The notes under the pieces: generated by a model
Databases searched by the model: none
The model's input: only the letters and a program-made list of their open reading frames with translations
Told to the model about the DNA's origin: nothing
Source of the DNA: an uncultured bacterium
GTDB lineage: Bacteria; Verrucomicrobiota; Lentisphaeria; Victivallales; Victivallaceae
Length of the DNA: 64,000 nt
Assembly: GCA_900551245.1 (NCBI GenBank)
Contig: URVC01000008.1
Location: 1-64,000 of the forward strand
Reading direction: 5' to 3'
Made by a program: the position numbers and the translations under genes
In this document: in pieces, positions 25,761-31,930 of the stretch
Layout of the letters: each line of letters begins with the position of its first letter
How positions within the stretch are numbered: the first letter of the stretch is position 1

Positions 25761-26009
25761 TCACTGATATTCCTGCGGCAGATTGTCCCAATGTTCCTCA
25801 TAGAAACGCAGATGTTTCAGAACGGATTGGCAGTAATGCAATGCCCTCTCTGCCTCCTCCTTCCGCCGCCAGGTAAAGGGACGGAACGGATCGAACATTT
25901 CTCTCTGATGTTCCGCCTTTTTCCGCAGAACTTTTTCCTGTCTTTCGGCGCACTCAATGAGCAGCCGCAGGTCTTCACGGGTCATGATAATTCGATTGGT
26001 TGTCGGCAT
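25761..26009 (-). CDS. Small helical hypothetical protein (82 aa)
   Basis: Basic, helix-rich protein (REDLRLLIECAERQEKVLRK). It starts 12 nt after 26022-26987 and ends 18 nt before the next gene, so it is within an operon. Function unknown. Confidence 0.55.
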   Translation of the reverse strand: MPTTNRIIMTREDLRLLIECAERQEKVLRKKAEHQREMFDPFRPFTWRRKEEAERALHYCQSVLKHLRFYEEHWDNLPQEYQ

Positions 26010-26021
26010 GGTTTCGCCTTC

Positions 26022-26987
26022 TTACGCAGCTTTTTTCATCGGACGGATCAATTTGACGGCATTATCACTCCACAAATCAGAACCGCAGCCGTAAATTTCC
26101 CGGATACCGTAACCATGACAACCATCATGGTCTGCCGAAGCGATACAGCGAAACGGTAAGCGGACATCTTTTTCCAATTTGATTTCCAGAATACTGCCGG
26201 AACCGTTCCAGGAATCATAAAGACCGCAGGTCGTATCTTTGGAGAGAACCAGATAGCCACGCCCGGTACGTTCGGAAAGATAGTAGCTTTTATTCCGTTC
26301 TCTTTCCTTATTGATGCCATCGTGAAGATTGAAATATTCTTCCAAAGTCATTTTGACCAGAAAAACCAGTGCATTCATATGCGAACTGCAATTTAATGTT
26401 TCACGGTAAATCGACTTGAGCAGAGGCGACTGAGAGTTTCCCCTGTCGGCCAGTGCCTTTTTGAGTTCAGATTTCTTATATCCCTGCTGGCGCGCCAGCC
26501 AGAGCAGGCTGGCCTCCTCCTGGATCGAATCATCACTGGCATTGTAATGCCCGCCAATAGAATTGGAAGTAAAGTCATAATTCAGATCGCCTGTATCAAT
26601 GACAAGATCAATCAGAACATCTTCCTTGAGAAAATGCTTCTCCGGATAGCGGATGTAAAACTGATCACGGATCAGTTCACGGATTTCATCCGCATCTGGA
26701 TTTTCCACTAATTCCGCAACATTTTCATCCTTCAGGACCTGTTTGATGACATTGTCCGCATATTCCCACTCACAGTCGCGATACCACTCGTCGAGCAGTT
26801 CCCACAACTTCTCCCTCGGATGGTCGTCATTGCAGATTTTCTTGAGCGTACAGTCATCCAGCGTGTCCCGGTAATCCGCATAGATTTCCTCATAAAACAC
26901 GCCGTTTTCATCTTTCCAGCAAACTGTGGACAGAGCGTCCCTGATGGCCTCCTTCAATTTGTTTTCTCTTTCCTGATCGTTTTTCAT
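26022..26987 (-). CDS. Hypothetical protein (321 aa)
   Basis: A large acidic soluble protein starting MKNDQERENKLKEAIRDALS. The C-terminal part contains HMNALVFLVKMTLEEYFNLH, TTCGLYDSWNGSGSILEIKL and ASADHDGCHGYGIREIYGC. It is helical at the N-terminus and beta-rich at the C-terminus. No family recognised. SD AAGGAGG lies upstream; first gene after leader copy 8. Confidence 0.6.
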   Translation of the reverse strand: MKNDQERENKLKEAIRDALSTVCWKDENGVFYEEIYADYRDTLDDCTLKKICNDDHPREKLWELLDEWYRDCEWEYADNVIKQVLKDENVAELVENPDADEIRELIRDQFYIRYPEKHFLKEDVLIDLVIDTGDLNYDFTSNSIGGHYNASDDSIQEEASLLWLARQQGYKKSELKKALADRGNSQSPLLKSIYRETLNCSSHMNALVFLVKMTLEEYFNLHDGINKERERNKSYYLSERTGRGYLVLSKDTTCGLYDSWNGSGSILEIKLEKDVRLPFRCIASADHDGCHGYGIREIYGCGSDLWSDNAVKLIRPMKKAA

Positions 26988-27002
26988 CTTCTTCAGCCTC
27001 CT

Positions 27003-27082
27003 TTTCGTGTTTGTTCACCCCAAAATCCATCTGCTCCAAAAGGCTTTATGCCGGGGCGGATGGATAACAGGCAAACACGAAA
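27003..27082 (-). ncRNA. Nested-hairpin RNA leader, copy 8
   Basis: Minus strand. Perfect 11-bp outer stem UUUCGUGUUUG (27072-27082) with CAAACACGAAA (27003-27013), second stem AUCCAU/AUGGAU, innermost GGC/GCC. Different sequence from the other copies, same nesting. It ends 16 nt before the 26022-26987 gene. Confidence 0.65.
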
Positions 27083-27124
27083 ATCTTCATTGATTTTTCT
27101 GAAAGGCATAGATCATGCCCGATC

Positions 27125-27442
27125 ATGAAATTCTTGCTTACACATATAGTTTTCAACATTTCTAAAGTTGAACTTGTATTTTGTATAAATGGAGATGTTG
27201 TATATGGAGGAGAAAATACCAGAAAAAATGTAGCGCAATTTATGATTCGGTGGACAATTCAAATTCAAAGGAAGAAGTTGGAAGCGATATATCATAAGGA
27301 TTTTTGCAGGAATCTGTTGAAACTTCGGAAACTTTCAGATAAATTCGTTTCCGGTTATGTCATCTATTCCGGAGATTTGACTCCGGAGATAGACGGCATC
27401 AAATATCTGAATTTCAAAGAGACTGCATCGGCAGTCAGTTGA
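27125..27442 (+). pseudogene. C-terminal fragment of a DUF4143-type ATPase
   Basis: The only plus-strand coding trace between 16.1 and 31 kb. The end of the frame (DFCRNLLKLRKLSDKFVSGY followed by VIYSGDLTPEIDGIKYLNF) is the usual C-terminus of AAA+ ATPases with a DUF4143 domain. The ATPase part is absent, and the first ~40 residues look unrelated. The segment is visibly more AT-rich than its neighbours and is wedged between two minus-strand blocks. I take it as a remnant of a past insertion; a short functional protein cannot be excluded. Confidence 0.5.
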
Positions 27443-27444
27443 GA

Positions 27445-27708
27445 TCAGGGAAGTCGGAGTGTTTTGCAACTGGAATCCATCGGTTCCCATGACACGAAGC
27501 CGTCGAAATGCGCCGGACAGCCTTTTCTGCCGCAGGAATAGCATTTTTTGAAGCCGGAATGCTGCTCCATCTCAGCCAATGCTTCCCCGATGCGTTCCGC
27601 GCGATCCCATTGTTCCGCGCGTTCCGCTTCCTCATAACGCTGCTCCAGTTCGGCATACCGGCGTTTCCAGACAGCGCGAGCCTTCAGATAGTCTTTGCAA
27701 ACCTTCAT
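27445..27708 (-). CDS. Small Cys-containing hypothetical protein (87 aa)
   Basis: N-terminal charged helix (KARAVWKRRYAELEQRYEEA) followed by a zinc-finger-like segment CYSCGRKGCPAHFDGFVSWE, with a further Cys near the end. Found 3 nt after 27712-28074, so cotranscribed. Function unknown. Confidence 0.6.
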   Translation of the reverse strand: MKVCKDYLKARAVWKRRYAELEQRYEEAERAEQWDRAERIGEALAEMEQHSGFKKCYSCGRKGCPAHFDGFVSWEPMDSSCKTLRLP

Positions 27709-27711
27709 CTT

Positions 27712-28074
27712 TCACCTCCGATTTCTTCTTTTAAATTCCGCAATGAATTCCGTTTCGGAAACTTCGATGGAGTGCCAATCGCGATCAATCTGACCGCACC
27801 GTTCAAGAAGAATCCGGTAGATTTTTCGTTGATCGGCATATTCTTTTCTCCGGTGTATCCGGCTCCAGTAGTTCTGTTCCCGCTTGACCTGCGCCAGATC
27901 CCGGCACAGGCTGAAATCCCGGCTGAGAACAGAGATTTTGTTCCCGCTCAGATCGAAATACGCACGATCCGTATTGACAAGCAGATACGGATGCCAATCG
28001 TCATTTTTGTCGAATCGCACAATGTTGCGTTTCCGTAATTCATTGAACTCAATTTCTATTTCAATCATTCCCAT
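27712..28074 (-). CDS. Hypothetical protein (120 aa)
   Basis: Starts MGMIEIEIEFNELRKRNIVR. It contains DDWHPYLLVNTDRAYFDLSG and a basic C-terminus (FIAEFKRRNRR). SD AAGGAG fits the ATG at 28074; another ATG six bases upstream is too close to it. The open frame continues to 28317 through leader copy 9, which is probably non-coding. Confidence 0.55.
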   Translation of the reverse strand: MGMIEIEIEFNELRKRNIVRFDKNDDWHPYLLVNTDRAYFDLSGNKISVLSRDFSLCRDLAQVKREQNYWSRIHRRKEYADQRKIYRILLERCGQIDRDWHSIEVSETEFIAEFKRRNRR

Positions 28075-28092
28075 TTTCATCTCCTTCCGTTC

Positions 28093-28161
28093 TTGTTTGG
28101 GCACAAAAAAGCCGGACTGTTCCGAACGCGTTTCGTTGGAACAATCCGGCAAAACAAACAA
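28093..28161 (-). ncRNA. Nested-hairpin RNA leader, copy 9
   Basis: Minus strand. Outer stem UUGUUUG/CAAACAA (28155-28161 with 28093-28099), second stem GCCGGA/UCCGGC, inner stem UGUUCC/GGAACA with further pairing inside. A UUUUUUGUG run follows the second stem, identical to that of copy 7. It lies 18 nt before the 27712-28074 gene. Confidence 0.75.
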
Positions 28162-28168
28162 AAACCGC

Positions 28169-28939
28169 TTATTTTGCACAGAAGCCTCCCGGCTTCCCCG
28201 CATTGCAGTAGAATTCTTCAAGTTGGTCTTCCCTGTAAAGCGGAATTTTTTCAATGGACCAGCCGCTGTATTTGCTTTCCGCAAGATAGTAACCGTGTCC
28301 ACCGGAATAGTCCTCACGATGTTCCCAGCCCGCAGGAGCAGTTGCCAGCTTCCGGATTTCCGGAATATCGCTGTTCAACGCAGCCTTGCGCATTTCCGGA
28401 AACAAATTCCGCTTGTGTTTTGAAAATGCCAACACCACGGTCCGGACTGTTCGATAGTCGAAGTAATCGGTTTGCAATTCCGAAATGTCTTCATGCTCTA
28501 CGGCCAGGATCAATGCCACAGGCTTTCCATGTTTTTTGATCGCATCAGCAAAATGTTCCTTGCCGATTTCAGTCAGGCGTTCATTTTCGATCCGGCACTT
28601 TTCGGCTTCAAGTGCTTCGGCTCTCTCTTTTTCCAGAAACCGTTTTTCAAGTTCAGCGATCTTCTCTTCCGGCATCAGTCTGCCGGGATAAAAATAGACG
28701 CCGATTCCGAAGCGTTCCGCAATCGGTTTGATGAACTGATGACCGGAGACCCGCAGATCATCAATCCAAAGAATCCGGCAGGAAGTACCCCATTTCCCAT
28801 TCTCCACACGCTCAAGAACAACGCCGTCATATTCATGGGCTGGTCCATCAATCCCCATAACAATCTGTCCCCGTTCCAGACGATGTTCCACGCACGGCTC
28901 CATCTTCCCGGTTTTCCAGTTCATGTGCATAACCTGCAT
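28169..28939 (-). CDS. Hypothetical protein (256 aa)
   Basis: Starts MQVMHMNWKTGKMEPCVEHR. The middle is a charged coiled-coil helix (EKIAELEKRFLEKERAEALE). The C-terminal part has WEHREDYSGGHGYYLAESKY and ends GKPGGFCAK. The ATG at 28939 is preferred for SD GGAGG 8 nt upstream. Soluble, no family recognised. Last of three genes after leader copy 10. Confidence 0.6.
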   Translation of the reverse strand: MQVMHMNWKTGKMEPCVEHRLERGQIVMGIDGPAHEYDGVVLERVENGKWGTSCRILWIDDLRVSGHQFIKPIAERFGIGVYFYPGRLMPEEKIAELEKRFLEKERAEALEAEKCRIENERLTEIGKEHFADAIKKHGKPVALILAVEHEDISELQTDYFDYRTVRTVVLAFSKHKRNLFPEMRKAALNSDIPEIRKLATAPAGWEHREDYSGGHGYYLAESKYSGWSIEKIPLYREDQLEEFYCNAGKPGGFCAK

Positions 28940-28956
28940 GATATAATCCTCCATTT

Positions 28957-29274
28957 TCAGCGTCCGGAGCGTTCCCGGACAAGTTTGTCGAATGCGCTGT
29001 TTGAAATCGTCCGGACATTGGTGTGCAACCCGAACCACGGCTTGAGTCTGGCAAGAGTCCAGATGACGGTTCTGCCGTTCCTGTAAGTCGCAATTGCTCC
29101 GACTTCGCGGGAGTAGCGATTCAGGCGATAAAGAAACTCCTTTGCGGTCTTTTCATTGAGATCACCCATTCCGATAGTAAGACTCGCCCAGATCAGACAT
29201 TCCAACGTATGACCGTCTTTTTCCTGTTTCTTCTGCCAATTCCTGACTTCTCTGATGTTCCAGTTCAATGACAT
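28957..29274 (-). CDS. Hypothetical protein (105 aa)
   Basis: Starts MSLNWNIREVRNWQKKQEKD; central ECLIWASLTIGMGDLNEKTA and C-terminal basic segment (KLVRERSGR). SD AAGGAGG precedes the ATG at 29274. The frame extends to 29379 inside the upstream gene without an SD. Function unknown. Confidence 0.55.
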   Translation of the reverse strand: MSLNWNIREVRNWQKKQEKDGHTLECLIWASLTIGMGDLNEKTAKEFLYRLNRYSREVGAIATYRNGRTVIWTLARLKPWFGLHTNVRTISNSAFDKLVRERSGR

Positions 29275-29288
29275 AACAACCTCCTTCC

Positions 29289-29555
29289 TTACATTGAAAA
29301 CCGTTTGCCGATCCCTTGATTCCGGAGAGCTTCCCTCTCTTCCTCCGTAAAAAGGAATTCGGGATAGCCGGTTACGCACCCCGAACTCCAGCAGTCGGGA
29401 CGCTCACGAACCATCTGGAATACATTTCTCTCGGTTTCATTGAGGACACCGTCCTCTGTTGCAAAGATTCCGGAATATTCGGTCAGACTTTGCGTTCCAC
29501 TTTGCCGCTTCTCCGCCGTAACCAGCAGCACAACTGTTTTGTTTTCTTTACTCAT
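29289..29555 (-). CDS. Hypothetical protein (88 aa)
   Basis: Starts MSKENKTVVLLVTAEKRQSG; polar, with EEREALRNQGIGKRF at the end. SD AGAAAGG precedes the ATG. First gene of the block led by copy 10. Function unknown. Confidence 0.55.
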   Translation of the reverse strand: MSKENKTVVLLVTAEKRQSGTQSLTEYSGIFATEDGVLNETERNVFQMVRERPDCWSSGCVTGYPEFLFTEEEREALRNQGIGKRFSM

Positions 29556-29577
29556 GTTTACACCTTTCTGGAAAGTT

Positions 29578-29644
29578 ATTCTTTCCGCAAGGAACAAGGA
29601 AGGCGGGAAAAGCAAATGCGAACGCCGCACCGGAAGGAAAGAAT
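29578..29644 (-). ncRNA. Nested-hairpin RNA leader, copy 10
   Basis: Minus strand. Outer stem AUUCUUUCC/GGAAAGAAU (29636-29644 with 29578-29586, 9 bp perfect). Internal pairing is weaker than in other copies (GGCG/CGCC). A GATAAT overlapping the outer stem's upstream edge could be a -10 element. It lies 22 nt before 29289-29555. Confidence 0.55.
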
Positions 29645-29662
29645 TATCTTTTTCTATTGCCT

Positions 29663-29691
29663 GAAAAAGAAAGGCCTGGCATCAGCCAGGC
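29663..29691 (-). terminator. Intrinsic terminator
   Basis: GCCTGGC (29685-29691) and GCCAGGC pair around TGAT on the minus strand, followed by CTTTCTTTTT. With 29711-29748 it ends the transcript of the small gene 29776-29934, isolating the next block. Confidence 0.75.
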
Positions 29692-29710
29692 TTGCAAATA
29701 AACGGGAAAA

Positions 29711-29748
29711 TATGAAAATCCCCCGTGGAAATATTGTTCCATCGGGGG
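29711..29748 (-). terminator. Intrinsic terminator (upstream of a tandem pair)
   Basis: Minus-strand stem of CCCCCG and TGGAA with TTCCA and CGGGGG (one bulged base), then ATTTTCATATTTT. It lies 28 nt past the stop of 29776-29934. Confidence 0.65.
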
Positions 29749-29775
29749 AAGTCATTCTTATTTCAGATTGGAGAA

Positions 29776-29934
29776 TTATTTACCGGAAATGGGGATGAGC
29801 TCTTCCAACTGCCGGTTGGGTGTACTGTTTTTTCTGATTTCAGCGATTCTTTCTGCGGAAGCGTGAATTGCTTCAGCAATTTCCTCGCGAATCTGTCTGG
29901 CGATTTTTTTGTTGAGTTTTTGCCTGGTCGACAT
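29776..29934 (-). CDS. Small basic hypothetical protein (52 aa)
   Basis: Reads MSTRQKLNKKIARQIREEIA then helix AIHASAERIAEIRKN. A short, basic, mostly helical protein with SD AAGGAG. It is monocistronic: its own promoter at 30003-30031, two terminators behind it. That arrangement is typical of a regulator, but no DNA-binding fold is clear. Confidence 0.55.
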   Translation of the reverse strand: MSTRQKLNKKIARQIREEIAEAIHASAERIAEIRKNSTPNRQLEELIPISGK

Positions 29935-30002
29935 AATAGTGCTCCTTCTTTTGCTTTTGCAACTTAAAGAACAATCGCATGTCATGCGATCCGACACCAA
30001 TA

Positions 30003-30031
30003 TATTTACAACGAATTGCCGGCAATTTCAA
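30003..30031 (-). promoter_or_regulatory. Promoter with embedded palindromic operator
   Basis: On the minus strand TTGAAA (30026-30031) and TAAATA (30003-30008) stand 17 nt apart. The spacer holds the perfect 14-bp palindrome AATTGCCGGCAATT (30014-30027). It would drive 29776-29934 and could be bound by the HTH protein encoded at 30194-30604. Confidence 0.6.
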
Positions 30032-30193
30032 GTCTTAAAAGTGGGCTGTTGACAAATTTTTGATGGTCCACCGGACATTTCAAAATAAATAATCCGGCGA
30101 ATATGACGATAGAACCAACTTAAAGGAAGTGGTGATAATTCAGTTTCACCCCGACATGAAAGCTCCAGTGAATGATGACTGGTTGTTATGAAC

Positions 30194-30604
30194 TCAATTG
30201 TCCCACATTTTCACTTCAAGCGCCTGAAGTTTTTTCCGCAACGCTTTTTTACCCATATTGCGGTAAGCTGCGATTTTTGCAGCCGTCGCAGGGGAAGGAA
30301 CAACTTTGTCGTGTTCCCATTTGCAAAGATTCGCCCTGTCGACGTTGAGCAGTCGAGCAAAAACAGCCTGAGACAACTGCAGGCGTTTGCGGATGGCTAT
30401 GATATTGGCTCCTTTCATTCTGGCTTGATGAGATTGGTTGAAGTTGACGGGAATTTCTTTTCTGACAGGAAAAGAGTTTTCCAGAACCGTCAACCGACGT
30501 TTGATTTGATCCTGTTGTTCCACCACCTCCCTGCAAAAGTGCCGGATTTCGAGAATAATCAGCTCGTGTATCCTTTCACCGATAGCGATTGCTATATCCT
30601 GCAT
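30194..30604 (-). CDS. Cro/C1-type HTH transcriptional regulator
   Basis: A 136-aa DNA-binding protein. The C-terminal half is a typical helix-turn-helix of the Xre/Cro family: NIIAIRKRLQLSQAVFARLL, then NVDRANLCKWEHDKVVPSP, followed by a Lys-rich helix. The N-terminal half is a charged helix (EIRHFCREVVEQQDQIKRRL) that could mediate dimerisation. The ATG at 30604 is preferred for SD AAAGGAG. It sits beside the large divergent region in front of the conjugation operon, and is a candidate switch for transfer genes. Confidence 0.85.
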   Translation of the reverse strand: MQDIAIAIGERIHELIILEIRHFCREVVEQQDQIKRRLTVLENSFPVRKEIPVNFNQSHQARMKGANIIAIRKRLQLSQAVFARLLNVDRANLCKWEHDKVVPSPATAAKIAAYRNMGKKALRKKLQALEVKMWDN

Positions 30605-30992
30605 GACAGAACTCCTTTCAAGAGCCATCATGCCGGGGCTCCGAGTTCCACGAACTGTTTGCAGTATAGTTTTAACAACAGGAATGATCAGACATCATAT
30701 GCTTCTTTCCTCTGTCTCCTTATGCAAAGCGATTATTCTTCTCCAAGGACACTGTATTATAAAGAAAAAACTTTTTCAATAGTTTTAAACCTGTTTATTG
30801 TCAGAAAATTCCAGAAAAATCATGGCAACAAAAATTTTTCGATTTTTTTGTTGTGCTATCTTCTCTCAACTGTGCATAAAAATCAATCAGGAATTTTTCA
30901 ATCAAGAGAAAACCACAATTTGTTTTTGGGGCAAAGTCTGAATAAGCTCAATATCAGTATTTTTTGCTGGCTTAAGTTTTAAACAGACGAAC

Positions 30993-31038
30993 CAACGCGG
31001 CAACCAACATTCATCTCCTTCAATGTTGTTTTGCGTTG
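30993..31038 (+). promoter_or_regulatory. Nested inverted repeat upstream of the conjugation operon
   Basis: CAACGC (30993-30998) pairs with GCGTTG (31033-31038) and AACATT (31006-31011) with AATGTT (31022-31027), leaving unequal internal loops. The right arm overlaps the candidate -35 box, which fits an operator. Confidence 0.45.
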
Positions 31039-31065
31039 ATGCAACCAGCTTGTAATCAATATATT
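31036..31065 (+). promoter_or_regulatory. Candidate promoter of the conjugation operon
   Basis: TTGATG (31036-31041), 18-nt spacer, TATATT (31060-31065), about 100 nt upstream of the first tra gene. Confidence 0.45.
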
Positions 31066-31164
31066 ATAGCAAGAAACACACTATTGAAAGAACTTGTTTC
31101 CAGCGTATTTTAGATAATGTCTGCGATGGTCGCAGAACAATTCAAAATCAGAAAGGCCATTATC

Positions 31165-31581
31165 ATGAAAATGCAATTTTTCAGAATGCAGGCAATCCTT
31201 GCCAACAAACTCTGCGGACTTGTCAACCTGCTGCAAATGCCATTCACTCAGGACGGATTTGAACCGCTGTATCCGCTGTTGAAATCCAAGAAGCTGGCCG
31301 GTTTTCTGGCTACTTATGCCACCATGTGCCGGGCCTGGGCGGTCAACACCGGCATCGACGCTTCTTCGGGACTCGGCTATGTGCAGTGGATCATCATGGC
31401 CATCGGTCTGATCTTTACGCTGATCATGGGGATTTCGACCGGATTCGCATTCAAAAACGATGCGGCAAACGCGAAAGCGCAACTGATCGGGACGATCCTG
31501 ATTCCGGTGCTGTTCGCGATTGTGCTGTACATTTTCAACAAAACGCTCGGCATTTCGCTGAATGCTTCCAGCGGACTGTGA
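31165..31581 (+). CDS. VirB2-like / TrbC-like membrane protein (weak)
   Basis: First gene of the conjugation operon, 138 aa. Two hydrophobic segments near residues 72-92 (VQWIIMAIGLIFTLIMGIS) and 106-124 (LIGTILIPVLFAIVLYIF) are joined by a short polar loop. This two-pass layout and the place before VirB3 and VirB4 fit a pilin-type VirB2, but there is no clear signal peptide and the N-terminal half is longer than usual. The ATG at 31165 follows SD AGAAAGG. Confidence 0.5.
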   Translation: MKMQFFRMQAILANKLCGLVNLLQMPFTQDGFEPLYPLLKSKKLAGFLATYATMCRAWAVNTGIDASSGLGYVQWIIMAIGLIFTLIMGISTGFAFKNDAANAKAQLIGTILIPVLFAIVLYIFNKTLGISLNASSGL

Positions 31582-31588
31582 GGCTGAC

Positions 31589-31930
31589 ATGATAGAAGAA
31601 ACACCACTTGCCATACCCCGGAATCCGGCGCAGATACCGGCATCGCAGTTCCGTCTGTCGCGGAATCTGAAAGTGCGCGGCGATGCGATCTACATCATTT
31701 TCGGCGGCATCATCGGAGCGGTTTTCCTGTTTTTCGCTTTGATGGATGTCTCGGCAATACTGGCTGTCGCCGTATCATGGATTCCGCTGGCGGCATCCGT
31801 CTGGTTCTATTTCCGGTTCGTCCGGGAGAAGCCGCGCTACTATTTCGACTACTGGCTCAACAGCCTGTTCGGAACGGCTCTGCGGCTTAATCCCCGAAAA
31901 ACAATCCGCCTGAAAGCGAGGGTAAAATGA
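31589..31930 (+). CDS. VirB3-like inner-membrane T4SS protein
   Basis: A 113-aa protein with two adjacent membrane segments (about 40-60 and 62-80) and a basic C-terminus (LNPRKTIRLKARVK). It directly precedes VirB4 and overlaps it by 4 nt (ATGA), the near-universal arrangement for VirB3/TrbD. VirB3 helps to place VirB4 at the membrane. Confidence 0.7.
   Translation: MIEETPLAIPRNPAQIPASQFRLSRNLKVRGDAIYIIFGGIIGAVFLFFALMDVSAILAVAVSWIPLAASVWFYFRFVREKPRYYFDYWLNSLFGTALRLNPRKTIRLKARVK

Larger units (their letters stand above)
30605..31164. other. Divergent intergenic region before the conjugation operon
   Basis: About 560 bp without a convincing gene, clearly AT-rich. It must hold the promoter of the HTH gene (minus) and the tra operon (plus). 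Visible features are the inverted repeat at 30993-31038 and the promoter candidate at 31036-31065. oriT could also be here, but I see no recognisable nic site. Confidence 0.5.

Noticed and set aside
5774..29644. The recurring intergenic hairpins as a CRISPR array or MITE family
   Set aside because: They are kilobases apart, mostly different in sequence, always oriented to the downstream gene and lack target duplications, so structure rather than sequence is conserved.
30188..30982. 264-aa plus-strand frame over the HTH gene and intergenic region
   Set aside because: Antisense to a convincing HTH gene; its C-terminal half is AT-rich intergenic sequence without protein-like features.
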